From contig OW121846.1 in NCBI GenBank assembly GCA_933228895.1, positions 145,594,746-145,658,745 on the forward strand: a stretch of 64,000 nucleotides of DNA, read 5' to 3'. Position 1 is the first letter of the stretch. Each line of letters opens with the position of its first letter. Below, in pieces: positions 45,442-57,816 of the stretch. The position numbers were made by a program, and so were the translations under genes. Under the pieces are notes generated by a model that was not told the origin of the DNA, searched no databases, and worked only from the letters and a program-made list of their open reading frames with translations. The DNA is from Platycnemis pennipes (lineage: Eukaryota; Arthropoda; Insecta; Odonata; Platycnemididae).

Positions 45442-46923
45442 GTGAGAATTCTCTTTGATTTATCATGGTTCCATATAGATATGGCTATGTGGCTTGTGGC
45501 TATGACACTTTAATGGTACCCTTTGTGCTGTTGATGAACTTTTAAGTGGTGAAAAAGATGTAGACTTTGAATGAAAAACAAGTATTAATAGATCAAAGCT
45601 AGACAGGTAAGTATATTTCAAAAATATCTGCTCATAACTGTTTGAGCTGAATTCCCCTCAGGTATATGTGACAGAATGGTACAAATGTGAGTAGAAAAAT
45701 GACCTCTCTAGAAATGTTGAAGTTTCGTAACTTGACTTCAGGCTGGAGGTGCTCGATGTCTACTACTTGCTGTCTTGACTCGAACAGAGAGTGTAAGGGA
45801 GTGAGTGAAAACAGGAGGGGGATTTTGGCAAGGTCAAGTTGGAGTGGCATGATTATAGATATGTAATTGGTGGATTTTGAGTGGAGGAGAAAATGGGGTG
45901 GGTTAATGGATGATGTGGAAGTTTTCAATTTTAGCATTAGGAACACTTCCAACCCTGGCTGTAGAGTAACGGATCATGGCCTTTATGCTTGCTCAAGATT
46001 CTGGTGTTTTTCCACCTCCAGGGGCTATATAAGTGATAGCCATAGTTGGGAAAGTTGCCAAAAAAAATTAACTGATTAAAGTTAAAAGTTAATCTCTGTA
46101 AAAAGTAACTAGTTGAAGTTAAAAGTTACTTTCTGAAAAACTAACTGATTAAAGTTCAAGTTAAAAAAAGTAACTTTTACGTTAAAATTTACTTTTTCAG
46201 TTACTTTGGCAAATTGGTTGCTGTGGTAGAGTCTGTCCGAAAGGTTATGGCCCATGCGCAGAAACCCTTTTTGACCTGGGCGAGTCCATTTTCGTGAATG
46301 GCTCCCGCTGGGGGTTTGGTGAAAGTAATCCTGTCCCACACCATTCTCCTTCGAGACCTCCCTCCATTTGCTTGCGTTCGCTGCCAACCTCACTGCTTTT
46401 GCTGATTCCTTCAACATAAATTAGCCATTTCTCTTTTTTGTTTTAGCCGTAATTTTTGCATTTTGGGCAGCATTAGTTCTGGAATAGGATTAGATAGGGT
46501 TAGTACCAAAGTTTGTTCGTTCTTTATTCATTATTTCATCTTCATTTTCGATTTACTTAAGCTTCCATTTTAAGAGTAGTTTTTCCTTCATTCATTACTT
46601 TCAAGTACTTTAGTTTTTTTAATTATCTTCATTAGATTTTTTTATTCTGCTATAGATTTACCATAGTTAAGTTTTTTTAAATTTTCAGTTGGTCAAGCTA
46701 GGATTAATTCCAGGTTAGTATTTTCTTTATTTCATTTGTTGTTCATTCAATTTTGTATCATATAACTTTCGATGCTTAGTTTCTATGCTATTATTATTTT
46801 GACTTAAGCTTATCATAACTTATAAAGTAGTTTCTATTTTTCTATTATTTTAGCTTAACCTATACGTAGGATTAAGGAGGGAGTTAGTTAATTTGTATAA
46901 ATACTTTACGTAGTTTATTTGGT

Positions 46924-48445
46924 GTGGAATTTGCATCCAAATTAGGGGGTAAGAGTGTTCTCCGTATCCAGGCGCGAGAATTAGTTCATAATGTGCTAGT
47001 TTTTATGTGGAAGGAAGCAGCCGAAGGAATCACCATTCCTTTGAAGAGCGTGACGGAACGTGTGGCCGCTGCAACGGGCGTTTCCTCCTTTCGCTCTTTG
47101 AAGCGAATTGCACAGGAAGGAGATGCCATTGCCAGTGGTTCGAAGGCAGAATTTGTGAGCCCGAGGAAGACAAAGCCACAGAAGAGCTCTAAATCGACGG
47201 TGGACGACTTTGATGCTCAAGTGATACGTAGGACGGTGCACAATTTCCGTACGGTGAAAAAGAGGCAACCAACTCTTCGTGCTTTGCTGCCTATTTTAAA
47301 AGAGAGAACCCACTTTGATGGCCAGTTGAACTCTCTGCATCTCCTGATGAAAAATATTGGATTCCGGTAAGATTAGACAAATGAGCGTCTATTTATCTCG
47401 GAATGACATTTACTGATTAATTCATGTTGTATGTATTTACTAATTTCTAAAAATAATTCTCATTTTGCCAAGGTGGAAAAAGACATCCAATAACAAAAAA
47501 AGTGCTGACGGAAACGCAGGATATGAGGTGGAAGAGAATTACCTATCTGAGAAAATTTCAGAAATTCAGAGAAGAAGGTCATTGTGTTTACCAATGAAAC
47601 GTATATACATTCATCCCACACCAGTGGACCAGTGGTGATGAGCATGGGCTTAAGGTGCCCATTTCCAAAGGACAAAGATTGATCATCGTTCACGCTGGTG
47701 AATTGGTTTTTGCGTCAACTATTTCCTGATTAGTAAAGAATTAGATGTAACGCTTTGATTGGGAGTAAGCAAGTGACAAAAATGAATTTTTCTTTCAAGG
47801 TGGAGAAATGGGTTTCATCCCTGAAGCTTTACTCATCTTCAAGTCAGGGTTAAAAACAGGCGATTACCATGGAGAAATGAACCAAGAAAATTATTTCAAG
47901 TGGCTGAGGAATCAGCTAATCCCCAATCTTCCCCAGCATTCTGTGGTCGTGCTGGACAATCCTTCATACCACAATGTGCAACTCAACCACTGCCCAACTA
48001 GCAAAGGCAAGAAGGAGGTAATGAAGGCGTGGCTGGATGAACGGGGATCCATTATGAAACCAAGGAAACGAAGCTGGAATAACATCAAAAAATTAAGCTT
48101 AATAAGGGACCCATGATTTTTGAAGTGGACTGGATTTTGGCGGCACATGGTCACACCGCTGTGAGATTGCCTCTATACCACCATGAACTTAAGCCAATTG
48201 AAGGAAAAGTATGGGGGATAATGAAAAATTGGGTGGCCCAAAATAATATAGCCTTCAATTTAAATGACGTGTGGCGCTTGGTGGAAAAGAAGTGTAAAGA
48301 AATTGGGAGAGAAGAGTGGCTGAAGGTCAGCGAAAAGGTGAAGACAGAGGAAGCCGCTTATATCAACAATGAAGTTATTTTAGATGAAGATGAAAATGAA
48401 CTTATAATCAATTTAGAAAGTGAATTGGAGGAGAGCATAGAATAA
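46924..48445 (+). pseudogene. IS630/Tc1-like (DDE_3-type) transposase, three exons, decayed
   Basis: Exon 1 (46924-47366) encodes a basic N-terminus with ITIPLKSVTERVAAATGVSS, a helix-turn-helix-like DNA-binding region. Introns of about 106 and 102 bp (GTAAGA...CCAAG and GTGAAT...TCAAG) join it to exon 2 (47473-47697) and exon 3 (47800-48445). Catalytic landmarks are FTNETYIHSS (first Asp replaced by Asn), then KVPISKGQRLIIVHAG, SVVVLDNPSYHNVQ (second Asp kept) and PLYHHELKPIEGKVWG (third acid, Glu, kept). Frameshifts occur in exon 2 and near 48110. No ATG starts exon 1, so an upstream start is lost or unseen. AATAAA follows the stop at about 48450. Confidence 0.8.
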
Positions 48446-48459
48446 AAGGAAATAAATTG

Positions 48460-49370
48460 CATTTTATGATTAAACAAAGTCCAAAGCATTATTATTTTCC
48501 CACAATCCTTATTATCATTACCCTCACCATTGATGAAGTCTCATGCGTATATGGTAAGGCAAGTCTTAACCGATGCTTTCTTCCTCGAATTGTTTGCTTG
48601 GCAACTGATGCGATTATACTGAGAATTGGTGAATATCGATGAAGATAATGTCCCCTCAGATTAAGGTGACAAAGGTAATCTCATACAAAGTCAAGCCCTC
48701 GCCGAAATCCTTTCATTTCCATGACTCAGCCTGGGGTGCGTATCGCTTTCTAATGGTGTTGGCCACCCTGCTGACCGTTCATCCCTTTCCCGACAAGGAA
48801 CCAACCGAGAGCAGGGGTATGCCTTCCCCCCCTCCAAGTTTCCTCCCCCAAGTGCACCCCCCCTCCACTCACCAACGCTCGGTGCATTAGGGGCCATGAG
48901 CTTTAGGACAGACTCTAATGGAGGCCTTGATGATATTTTGCTTTGACGAACAAGGCGAACACTGGAAACTGTCATTGTGGTTTCTTCCATCCATATCCAT
49001 TTGTTTAAAAACATTTGCATTGGGTATTTTCATTGTAATTCCATTGAGTGTCCAGAGTGTTGTTGGTCAGGTTTCCTAGTGTCTGCTGAAAGCATTTGGC
49101 GATTTTTCTGAGGTGGAGCTCCTATTCCGGGATTTCCAAAAAGTTGTTGTGAATGTAAGACTTTTTAAAGAACCATGGTGCATATCTTTAATTTGCTGCC
49201 AAAGATTGTTCTGAGAGGTAGAAAGTGCTTTAAGGTTAGTTCTTGACATGGATCCCCACATTGCGAGTATCCCAGTAGAAGGTGAGGGTGTGCCTGTGCA
49301 CCTTTTCTCGAGATTCACTGGGGGCTGATGTATTGACGAAGCAATGTCACCGAGTAAGGTATATGTAGAC
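48460..49370. other. 3' part of the composite insertion; possible transposase relic
   Basis: Minus-strand frame 49441-49076 has LAMWGSM...NNLWQQIKDMHHGSL, faintly like the C-terminal end of a Tc1/mariner-type transposase. The evidence is weak. The rest shows nothing recognisable. Confidence 0.25.
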
Positions 49371-49395
49371 CAAGGTCTGTTATAGACAGACCTTG
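49371..49395. mobile_element. Tiny palindromic insertion, copy 3 (25 bp)
   Basis: CAAGGTCTGT and ACAGACCTTG flank a five-base centre. The neighbouring 8-mers ATGTAGAC and ACGTAGAC differ by one base, fitting a target duplication. It sits inside the larger hAT-like bounded insertion. Confidence 0.6.
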
Positions 49396-49949
49396 ACGTA
49401 GACTGGCACATTGTAAAAGATACGTTAGTTTGAATGAACACCTTGCCCTCGGGAGGTTATCCGTAATAGGTATTTAGATGACCCTTATTTCTCTGTTTCA
49501 ACTATGTAGTATTGACCACATGATGTCCTCGAGTAAGGCATACGAGGCCTCCAGGACACTGTCTTCGCGTGGTTTCGTGTTTTCTCATCTAAGGGTACAT
49601 TCCTAAACTTTGGCGGTCACTCCCCTCAGCCCCTCTTTTGTTGGGATGTACTCGTCTGGGCCTATTCATTGCATTCTTGCACAACTACCCTTGCATTGTT
49701 AGGTACCTTTCTATTTTCCCATTTTTCTGTTGGGCAACCTTTGTTTTCAAATTTGGACAGGTCGAAATTCGCCAAAAATTAATGAAAAAAATTAACTGAA
49801 GTTAGTTTTGTATCAGTTAATGCATAATTTTAACGATTAAAAGTTAAATGTTAACTCTTCTATAAAGTAATGATTAAATTAAATAGTTAACCAGATTTTT
49901 AACGATTAATTTGAGTCGTTAATACCAACTTTGGTGATAGCTGATGTGT

Positions 49950-50190
49950 GAGGGAAAGGTGCAGCCTAGTGGTGTGGCCCAAATGGTGCAGGCTAAATTT
50001 GCTGCAATTAGGAATCTTAAGCATTGTTGGCATCGTTGGTGCACATGCCATTAGAATTCAGGTTGTGTGTGCTTTGGGCAAGTCCTTCGGCTAAGTCCAG
50101 ATGGTAAACAGTCTGCCTTGGGGGAAAATGTTCAGCGAGGGGAATCAACAAAAGGGGGGGCACCAAAAAATGCCACTAGACTTGCATTTT
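49950..50190 (+). repeat. Dispersed repeat, copy 2 (partner 8465-8700)
   Basis: The blocks GCATTGTTGGCATCGTTGG, AAGTCCTTCGGCTAAGTCC and CACCAAAAAATGCCAC match the reverse complement of the 8.5-kb copy, with the same GT-rich upstream units (GGTGCAGGC). The TATA region is not conserved here. Confidence 0.65.
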
Positions 50191-51640
50191 TGTCAAACAA
50201 GTTTGGTTGGGAAAGGATGCCAGACACACCAGAAGGCAGAGAAATTGCGTGTTATGATAAAGATATCAGAATCTTGTGAATGAACAAAGAAGGTACTGGA
50301 ATGGTTCTCATTTTTATGAACCATTTGCGGTTAACTGGGTTCAGGGTAACTCATTTTTCCTTCAGGTAAAGCTAGCAATTCCACAATTGTATTATGTATA
50401 AGTGTTTTTATTGTTGCTGTACAAAGGGAATTGTATATTTTAAAAATACAATTTTTGTTTTTTGAGTGTATAGTACATATATCACTCAATTAATCAGAAA
50501 AATATTTTGTAAAACTCATTGTAGAATTTATTTTTAAAGTAAAGTAAATCTTGTATCTTTTATATTTTTTCATGACATTTTTTCTCACAATTAGATATAT
50601 TAAATATGATTCTTGGTTAAACTTTGTATTTTAGGTGCATTTGGCAACTTTTACTGCAATGCCATTATTCTAGTTCATACTAATTGTTCTTCCTTTGTCT
50701 CAAATCTTATGTTTTGGGAGTGAGATGCAATCACTTATATTATGTTTGAGTCAGTGCACTATTTCCAACAAGATACAAGCAACCTGTTGAGTTCATGTAT
50801 ATATAAGTGTTGCAGTTATTTCAGAATTTAGCTTTGTTCAATAAATTATGAGGGAACTTATACACATTCACAGAATGTGCTTCATACAAAACCATGGAGA
50901 ACACCACTCACTTTTTCACAAGTTTTTCACAGTAATTTCCAGTCACTTATCATTTCTAAATGGGGAGTAAGCTCATAGGGTGTTAGCTAGTATTGACAGA
51001 GTCTCTTCTTTTTGAAAGTGACAGTGAAAATGATCAGAATTGCGAAAATGTTCATGGTTTTATTAAAGATGAGGCTAAAGCAATGAGGCATGGTGAAGAT
51101 GGGCTATCCACGACTTCAGTTGAGTTCATCCTTTGTTCAGGTTTGAATATGAAGAATGATGCTAAAGAATAAAAGTAGCCTAAAAATATTGAAGTGGTGA
51201 AGAATTGTGTGTTTACTGCTATAACTGAGATGAGATTAACTGTTCTAGACAACTGAGGTAGCTTTTGTTTTTGATACTCAAGAAGATGGGTATGGTGAAC
51301 ACATTACTAATATGGTACACATCACTATTCAGTCCGACTGGAGCTCTTGCTTTCACAGTGAGGGTTTCATTAATGATGAGAGCTTGGGCTCTGGGTACAC
51401 TGGTGGGAAAGTTGGTCGCATCTAAAGATACCATTCTGCATGAATTAATGAAGGCACCTGAAGTCCATCACCCCTCCCCCCTCCCCTTCCTCACCACAGA
51501 CCAACGCTCAGCTCAAAATTCCCAAACCTCCCCTCACCCCTGCCTTCAACACTCTCCCCCACCCTTCTAACCCAGGAATAGGACAATATTCACCCCCACC
51601 CTCCTTACGTGACTATATATTCTGGCATGTTTAATTTCTA
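50191..51640. other. Intron sequence, nothing recognised
   Basis: AT-rich TTC39 intron 4 sequence. The frame at 51265-51570 ends in a C-rich tract and has no known motif. Confidence 0.4.
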
Positions 51641-51644
51641 TGTT

Positions 51645-51683
51645 AGTCCTGAGGATGCTGCAGTGCAGTGAAACATGTTGACT
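51645..51683 (+). ncRNA. Hammerhead ribozyme-like motif with minimal stem III
   Basis: AGTC, CTGAGGA, T, GCTG-CAGTG-CAGT, GAAA, C-AT-G, TT, GACT. The core CTGANGA and GAAA are intact. Stem I is AGTC/GACT, stem II is a four-pair hairpin including one G-T pair, and stem III is the two-pair C-AT-G plus the A-U pair that marks Penelope-type hammerheads. The residue before the cleavage site would be U. It lies about 33 kb from the nearest recognised Penelope-like coding remnant, so it may be an orphan terminal fragment. Confidence 0.45.
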
Positions 51684-51689
51684 CCTTTG

Positions 51690-53595
51690 AAGTAAAATTT
51701 TTTATGTGGAATAGTGCAAAGTATCATTAATTCATGTCCTACAATGGATTTCCACAAAGTATCATCCTCCACCATTCATTTCATACCATTCTGCACTTTC
51801 AGATAACATACCATGGAGATATCATTTTTCAAAAACAAACATTTTGCCAAATATAGGGGTGAACTTATAGTAATTCCTGAACATTTTATGAAACTGCAAG
51901 TGGTTAGGTGCTGAGACTCTAGGCACTACTGACCAAATGGGAATACCATTTTTATTTATAGATTTTCAATAGGCAAAAATGGTGTGGATACTTGGTTAAT
52001 CTTCAATAGTCTTGTGGTAAAGTGAATATATCAATGGCCATATAGAGTCAGGCAATAAAAAGGGTTTGCTGGGTGGTGACCTTGAGGTTAGTCACTAGAG
52101 AGAAAGAGGAGGGTGTACTAAAAAACAAAATGGTTATGACCACCAAAAACACATTTAACCTTGCAAAAGACTCTGTGTTACTTAACATCAATTGGGCTAA
52201 GGGGGGAAGGAGATGATAATCGAAAATATAATCTAAATCAGTCTCACACACATCCTTACTTTGAAATTTGAACAAGAGTGACCCTTGCGGGCCACACACT
52301 TGGGCACTCTGGGTTTGGATGGAATTTAATCCTGCATTATTGATATGTCAATCGCAAAAAATAGTAAAAGAACTAAACTAAAAAAAGTATGCTACTCAGT
52401 TGAATTTTCATTTTAATTTTTCATGTGACTGATAGGTCAATAGTGCTGGATTGAGTTCCTCTAATACTATGACTGTGTGAGTATTGGCTGCCAGCAAGTG
52501 TTCCAGAGATTCTTATGTCTGAGTTAGTGAAAATTGATTTTTATATACCTTTTACTCTTACCTATTACTGTGATTCATGGGATTCTCATAATGAATTCTT
52601 CAATCTTTCTTTAGTACTCATATTTCTCCTTATTTGAGATAGTGTTCCCTGCATCTGCTTTAGAATACACAAGATTTTTCTGCAAGGGGGGAGTTTTTAA
52701 GGGTATCTGTATGGATGTATATCTGAATATGTAATCTCATATTACTTTGGAGAATCAGCTCTTGGCTCTCAAATTGCCTTTCTGAAGAGCTAGAGTCAAA
52801 GAGAGATTATGTAACTGTTTATTGAGGATTTGGATATTCAGAGTGTATGTCAGACCTTTCCTTGGTAAATGTTATTCATGCAATTTAAATTCATGTAGAA
52901 AGAGACTCCCTGCAGAAAACTGAGTTTCCTTTGATTGCCATTCCTTGGCTTGACCTAACCATGCCATTCCTTTAGTTTTTTGTGAACAGTGGTTCTCTTC
53001 TCAAAAGCAATTCCGCTTTACCAGACGTAGTCTTGAGCAGTCCACGTGGCCTAGAGGAAAGAAGCAGTCAATCTTAGGTAGAGTAATAATAAGTAATAGG
53101 TAGGGACACCAAAAGATGGTGAATAAAAAATCATCAAAAGCGGTGTTTAAAATGACAAATGCGGTGAATAAAATCGTTTTAAAAAGGTGAAAGCTGTGTT
53201 TAATGTTGGGAAAAAGGAGTCTTAAAGGAAGTTTTTTTTTTAAATATTATTAATAAAGACTTCATACCAATGTGAACAAACAGTTAATAGTACATACATT
53301 TGAGATCCAATACAGAAGTTATGGCTGCCCTACGCAACATAAAAAACACAGTAGGCAAAATTAAGGTAAAGGCAAATTAATGAGATAATGGTAATACCAA
53401 TAACAGAGTGGAGTAGTGTAAAGAGTGTAGAGAGAGTAAAAATACACTGTAAAGTTAACGTAATGATTCCACGATTTAATTCTGTAATATAAATTTTTTC
53501 CAATCATTTCCTTTCGCCTAATTTAATTATTTTTTTACTTATAATTTGGCATGAAATTTCTGGTAATTTACTTTTTTTAACAGCCTACTAGCATT
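51690..53595. other. Intron sequence, nothing recognised
   Basis: No gene or repeat recognised. Confidence 0.4.
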
Positions 53596-53630
53596 ACCCT
53601 AGGAATACAGCTAGGCTGTATTCCTAGGGT
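53596..53630. repeat. Perfect 15-bp hairpin
   Basis: ACCCTAGGAATACAG (53596-53610) and CTGTATTCCTAGGGT (53616-53630) are perfect reverse complements around the loop CTAGG. Weaker pairing extends outward (TAGCATT with ACTAAGGCTA). Confidence 0.8.
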
Positions 53631-53668
53631 ACTAAGGCTAATCTCTACCTAAGATGCAATACAGCAAA

Positions 53669-53740
53669 AATGTAGGCGACCCGCATGACATTCGGCTTCA
53701 TTTTTTTCTCGCACATCCGGGCCTATGGAGAAAAAGGTCA
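53669..53740 (+). repeat. Degenerate direct repeat, copy 1
   Basis: It shares ATGTAGGCGACCCGCATG, the T-rich block with CGC and CCGGG, and ATGGAGAAAAAGGTCA with 54198-54271 at about 70 per cent by eye. Confidence 0.55.
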
Positions 53741-54197
53741 ATACGAGTATTTTTTATTTTGTTTTCCTCGTTTGTGGCATGGAAAAAATTTTCTTCTCAT
53801 TTCGTGACCCGAATTACTTAACCTCTCCTTTTTGGTATCTACCATACGTACATACCATTCGCGGGGCGCATCGATCACGAGGCCGCGAGATGTTAAAATC
53901 TCCGATCCGGATCTGAATTTTTACTGTCTTTGGATATGATTTTAGTAGCGATTGAAATGAAAGACCCGTGGTTCTTTGGATCCGACCCAACCATCCTTAA
54001 TTTATGAGTGGTTCATTTGTAAATGTAATTTAAACAACAAAGTCTAATAAAGTGAGTATTCAGATGAAATGGTTTGAAATTGAATATGATAACATTTTCG
54101 ATGCAGTGACTGAAAGAAAAAATTAAACTGCGATTGGGATCGAACTTCGCACAGTACACTAGCTCTCGTTCATGGCTCTCGTTGTATGCCTGATCCC

Positions 54198-54271
54198 GGC
54201 GAATGTAGGCTACCCGCATGGCACCCTACGTATTTTTTCCCGCGATACCGGGGTAATGGGGGAAAAAAGTC
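54198..54271 (+). repeat. Degenerate direct repeat, copy 2
   Basis: Partner of 53669-53740, about 530 bp downstream. It reads ATGTAGGCTACCCGCATGG ... CCGGGGTAATGGGGG. A SINE fragment follows directly. Confidence 0.55.
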
Positions 54272-54281
54272 ATATATCTTT

Positions 54282-54420
54282 ACGGACGGAGTACTGGACC
54301 CCAAGTGCTCTCCACAAGGCACTCAAGCAGGGTCTGGTACACCAATACAAAATCTACCTTGGCTGAGTTTGGTGCACCCTCAGGATGGGAGATCAGTGCC
54401 ACCACACCAACCCAATCCCC
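54282..54420 (-). mobile_element. SINE S1 fragment, minus strand
   Basis: The right end CCACCACACCAACCCAATCC is the reverse complement of the S1 head. The left part (ACGGACGGAGTACTG, AGGCACTCAAG) matches the body near 37110-37160. The copy is truncated and diverged. Confidence 0.75.
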
Positions 54421-57159
54421 TTATTTACTCTTACTGCTCCTGCTTTGAGGCTACTGGCTCCTTTCGTAACGGACTTTCAGTTTCATTTACCTACGCGTTA
54501 CTGCCATGCACTGCCCTCTAGATGAAAGAAAAGCTCCAGGGTTTATATGAAGGTTGTGATTCATCATAAGCTCATGCAGGAACTACAGAACATTCATGCC
54601 ATTAAGTATTCGAAAGCCTCTATCTGGCACCCTCATAATCCTCCAGCATTGAAGGCGGAACAAGTATCATTTGTATTATGCTTCTCAGTGCACCATTTCA
54701 AATGCATAAATATACATTTTACCTTCTTACATTTTAGACTTATCACCCCTACATTATTGAGCAAAAACTGTTTACAAAATTTCATTTTACATAAGCTACC
54801 AATGGGGAACAGTGTGGCATATTCTACTTTTCTGGTGCTTGGTTTGGATAGCCTTTTACCCATAACACCTACTTTTTCCCCCACAGCAGCTTACACCTCC
54901 ATCAACTTAGCCAGACTCTATAGCTCAAGGAGTGATTGGATCTCAAGATGAGCCTTTGACAGTGTACCATCAGCATTTCTCTGTGTGAGGGAATTGGCTG
55001 TTGTTTTGGAGCTCTCTACATGAGTTTCCGAGATTCTTGAGCTCTCCTCAACGAGTGGAGAAAGAAGGATTCTGTGCCATTATTCCTGAGCCAATTGGTT
55101 CGTGATTATTAGTCTCGGCCTGAGTAGTGTCTCCTGCTCTTGATTTGAATTCTGCCTGATTTAGGTTTTTTAAACTCAGAATGATAGAGATAACCATTTT
55201 TCTTAATTTTGCCACTATCAATAATATATTTGAGAGTAAATCTTTTTTCCTCCATAGTATAGGCTGAAATCTATTGAACCACTGTTGTTATGTTGCTTAC
55301 TACAATAGTCATTTTGTAAATATCTCAATGCATTTTAATGGTTGTAAGTATTTCTATTAAACAATCTATGAGGCTTTAATATTAATTAATACATATAAAA
55401 TGTTGTTGTGGGTGGCTTAGTGAGAAATGGTGATTCTCATAGATAAGCATCAATGAAGAAATGTTTGCAACATATGTTTTCTTTTTATCCCCATATAATA
55501 GAGCAAAATTTTCATCTCAGATGAAACATTTTTAATGCAATTAACAGTATTTAGCATCCTAAATTCTAAACTTAAATACAGCCTATTTATGCTTGCTCTG
55601 ACTTGAATGTTACAACTTTTGCCATTAATGAACCATTGTGTAATAAAGAATGCATTGAAGTTTCAATGCTTTAATGGCCAAGACCTATGTCAATAAGAAT
55701 GGGCGAAAGTGAGCATGCATCTGCATTCACGTTGGCAGAATATGCACCTTTAAATGTTAGTTAACACCCAGGTTAAAAGGGTGATTTGCCTTGATCTATT
55801 ATAATGGAAGAAGAATTTACCGAAGCCATAACCTTTTGGGTCAGAGGGGGAGTGCAAAAATCACAATTCTAGAATGGAAGGTTTAGGAGGGGGTTTAAAC
55901 ACAGTCAATCAAAATAGAAAAATTATTTACTGAGTAAAGGATTAGATTAATGGATGAAGGCAATACTTTGTGGAAATTGCAAACGTTGAACGTGGTAAAT
56001 GAAACAGACTTTGTACTTTCCACACAGCTCTATATGTTCCCTGATCGATTTCGATGCCTAAGCGTCATTTTGAAGCAGGGCCAAGTTGGCCATTTACCAT
56101 GTTTAACTGAGTAAAGGAGTTTCAGTACTTGTCATTCACACAAAATCAAGCATACAAAAATATAAATGAATATAATGGGTGAACTGGTGAGCATTCATTC
56201 AGTAGGGCTCTTATAGGATTTGTCAATTAAGTACTTGTTACACACCCAAAATAGTTCCCTATTATTTTTTTATTCTTTTGATCGAAATTTGATAACATCT
56301 GGAATACATATTTTAAGCCGTTTGTATTTAATATTATGTTAAATATTTTTTGTCATTAATTAAAAAGTGAAAAAAATCATTGGGGTGAAAATGCCACGGC
56401 AAACTACTGCATGCCGGTAAATGGATGAGTGATGTGGCACTCTTTCCTCTACCCGCCACTAGGTGGTGCTGCTGTGGACACTTCCAAAACAGACGGTGCA
56501 CTTCATTTAAGCTTATTAACTATTATCGGAGGTATATTTATTCAGTTAATTTGTTATGAATAACTTTTATTTATTAATTGAAAACTATTTATTCAGTTGA
56601 TTCATTTGAAAACAGTTAGCATTCATTTTACTAAGCATAGCGTGATGTTGTCCGATCGCCACACAACCTTTATACCGGCTTTGCTCTAGCAGAGGACTTG
56701 ATGAGCAGGATGCCCTGGAGATTATGATGTAATGGCTATTAGCACCATTCTTAGTGGAAGAGACTTTTCAAACTTTGAGAGTTTTCATAGGCTATTATTA
56801 ATGTGTATTCACTAGAGGTGAGGGGCTCTGAAATACACTGGTAGGTTCGGAGACGAATATTCCCAATATGCCTCGCAACGTAAACTATAAACCTGTTACA
56901 TAAGCAACAAGGCAGGGCATCCCGCCGTTTCGGAGCTTTTTCAAATGGTCTTAAAATTAGCATTAAATTCTCTAGTAAACTGGGAGTTCTCTATTAAAAC
57001 TTTTTGCGTAAAATGAATGCATTCAAGGTATGGCACTAATTGCAATTAATAAATTCTGTTTTCTTTGATGAAGGAGACTACCCTGTTAAGGGAATACAAA
57101 GTAATACAAGAGAAGGGTAACTCACACTAAGCACTCACTCAGCCAGGTTTGCATGTGAA
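54421..57159. other. Intron sequence with one old repeat (55795-55945)
   Basis: Apart from the partner of the 17.8-kb repeat, no gene, RNA or element end is recognised. Confidence 0.4.
55795..55945 (+). repeat. Dispersed repeat copy, partner at 17758-17925
   Basis: Same orientation as its partner; AATCAAAATAGAAAA and AGTAAAGGA are shared. Confidence 0.5.
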
Positions 57160-57816
57160 GTACAGACACCCTTGTTAATACAATCACACACACGGGAGCA
57201 ATTTTTATGAGTATTTCTCCATCGTCAGTGACCCATTAAACACCAACAGACAAAATCAATAAGGGGGGTTATGATAACGAATAAAATAAAAAAGTGGAAC
57301 ATGATATTAACTTAGAAGCACTCATTCACTAAGACTTGCAAACGGTGCACCGCCACCCTCGTGAACCTCATTCATACACAGCACATGGTTCGGAAGGGAT
57401 TTTTCCCTTCTCAGTCACCCACTTGGATTTGTACATGGAGAGTAGTCACCCCTCTGAATCTTGCCCACACAGGAAGCTATCTGGAAGTGCTAGGGTAAAG
57501 TGGGGAGAGAAGTTTGGGGACTCCAATGCGCACTTGACAACTCAGAATGTCCAAAGTGGGTGGCAAGGAGGGTTAAAAGGTAGAGTAAGGTGCGGAGAAG
57601 CCTCTCATAGGGAGCCTTAGGTGAGGAAGGAAGGTCTAAAATGGAAGAGCTTCCCTCCCCTCCCAAGTCATGAGCACACTGGGTGTCCCAAACATTCCTT
57701 CCCACTTGATTTTTGGTATAATTCTTCTCCCACATCCACCACCCAAAAAGAATCCCTCACCCACCTCTTCCTCCCCCAATATCTGTTACTATACACTCTT
57801 CATCTTCTATGAACAT
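57160..57816 (-). repeat. Dispersed repeat R1, longer copy (657 bp)
   Basis: Reverse complement of 19271-19650 plus an extra 275 bp or so (about 57195-57470). Identity over the shared 380 bp is very high by eye. I see no terminal inverted repeat or duplication. Confidence 0.8.

Larger units (their letters stand above)
46041..49933. mobile_element. hAT-like bounded insertion containing an IS630-like transposase gene
   Basis: The ends CATAGTTGGGAAAG and (reverse complement) CAAAGTTGGTATTA are flanked by a perfect 8-bp duplication GTGATAGC (46033-46040 and 49934-49941). Subterminal regions at 46060-46200 and 49775-49925 are dense in AGTTAAAAGTTA and GTTAACT motifs, as in hAT elements. The interior contains a spliced transposase gene of a different (IS630/Tc1) type, so it is either nested or chimeric. 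Confidence 0.65.

Noticed and set aside
49076..49441. Transposase C-terminal domain
   Set aside because: Only a faint WG...LWQQI pattern; not enough to call, and it contains one of the palindromic insertions.
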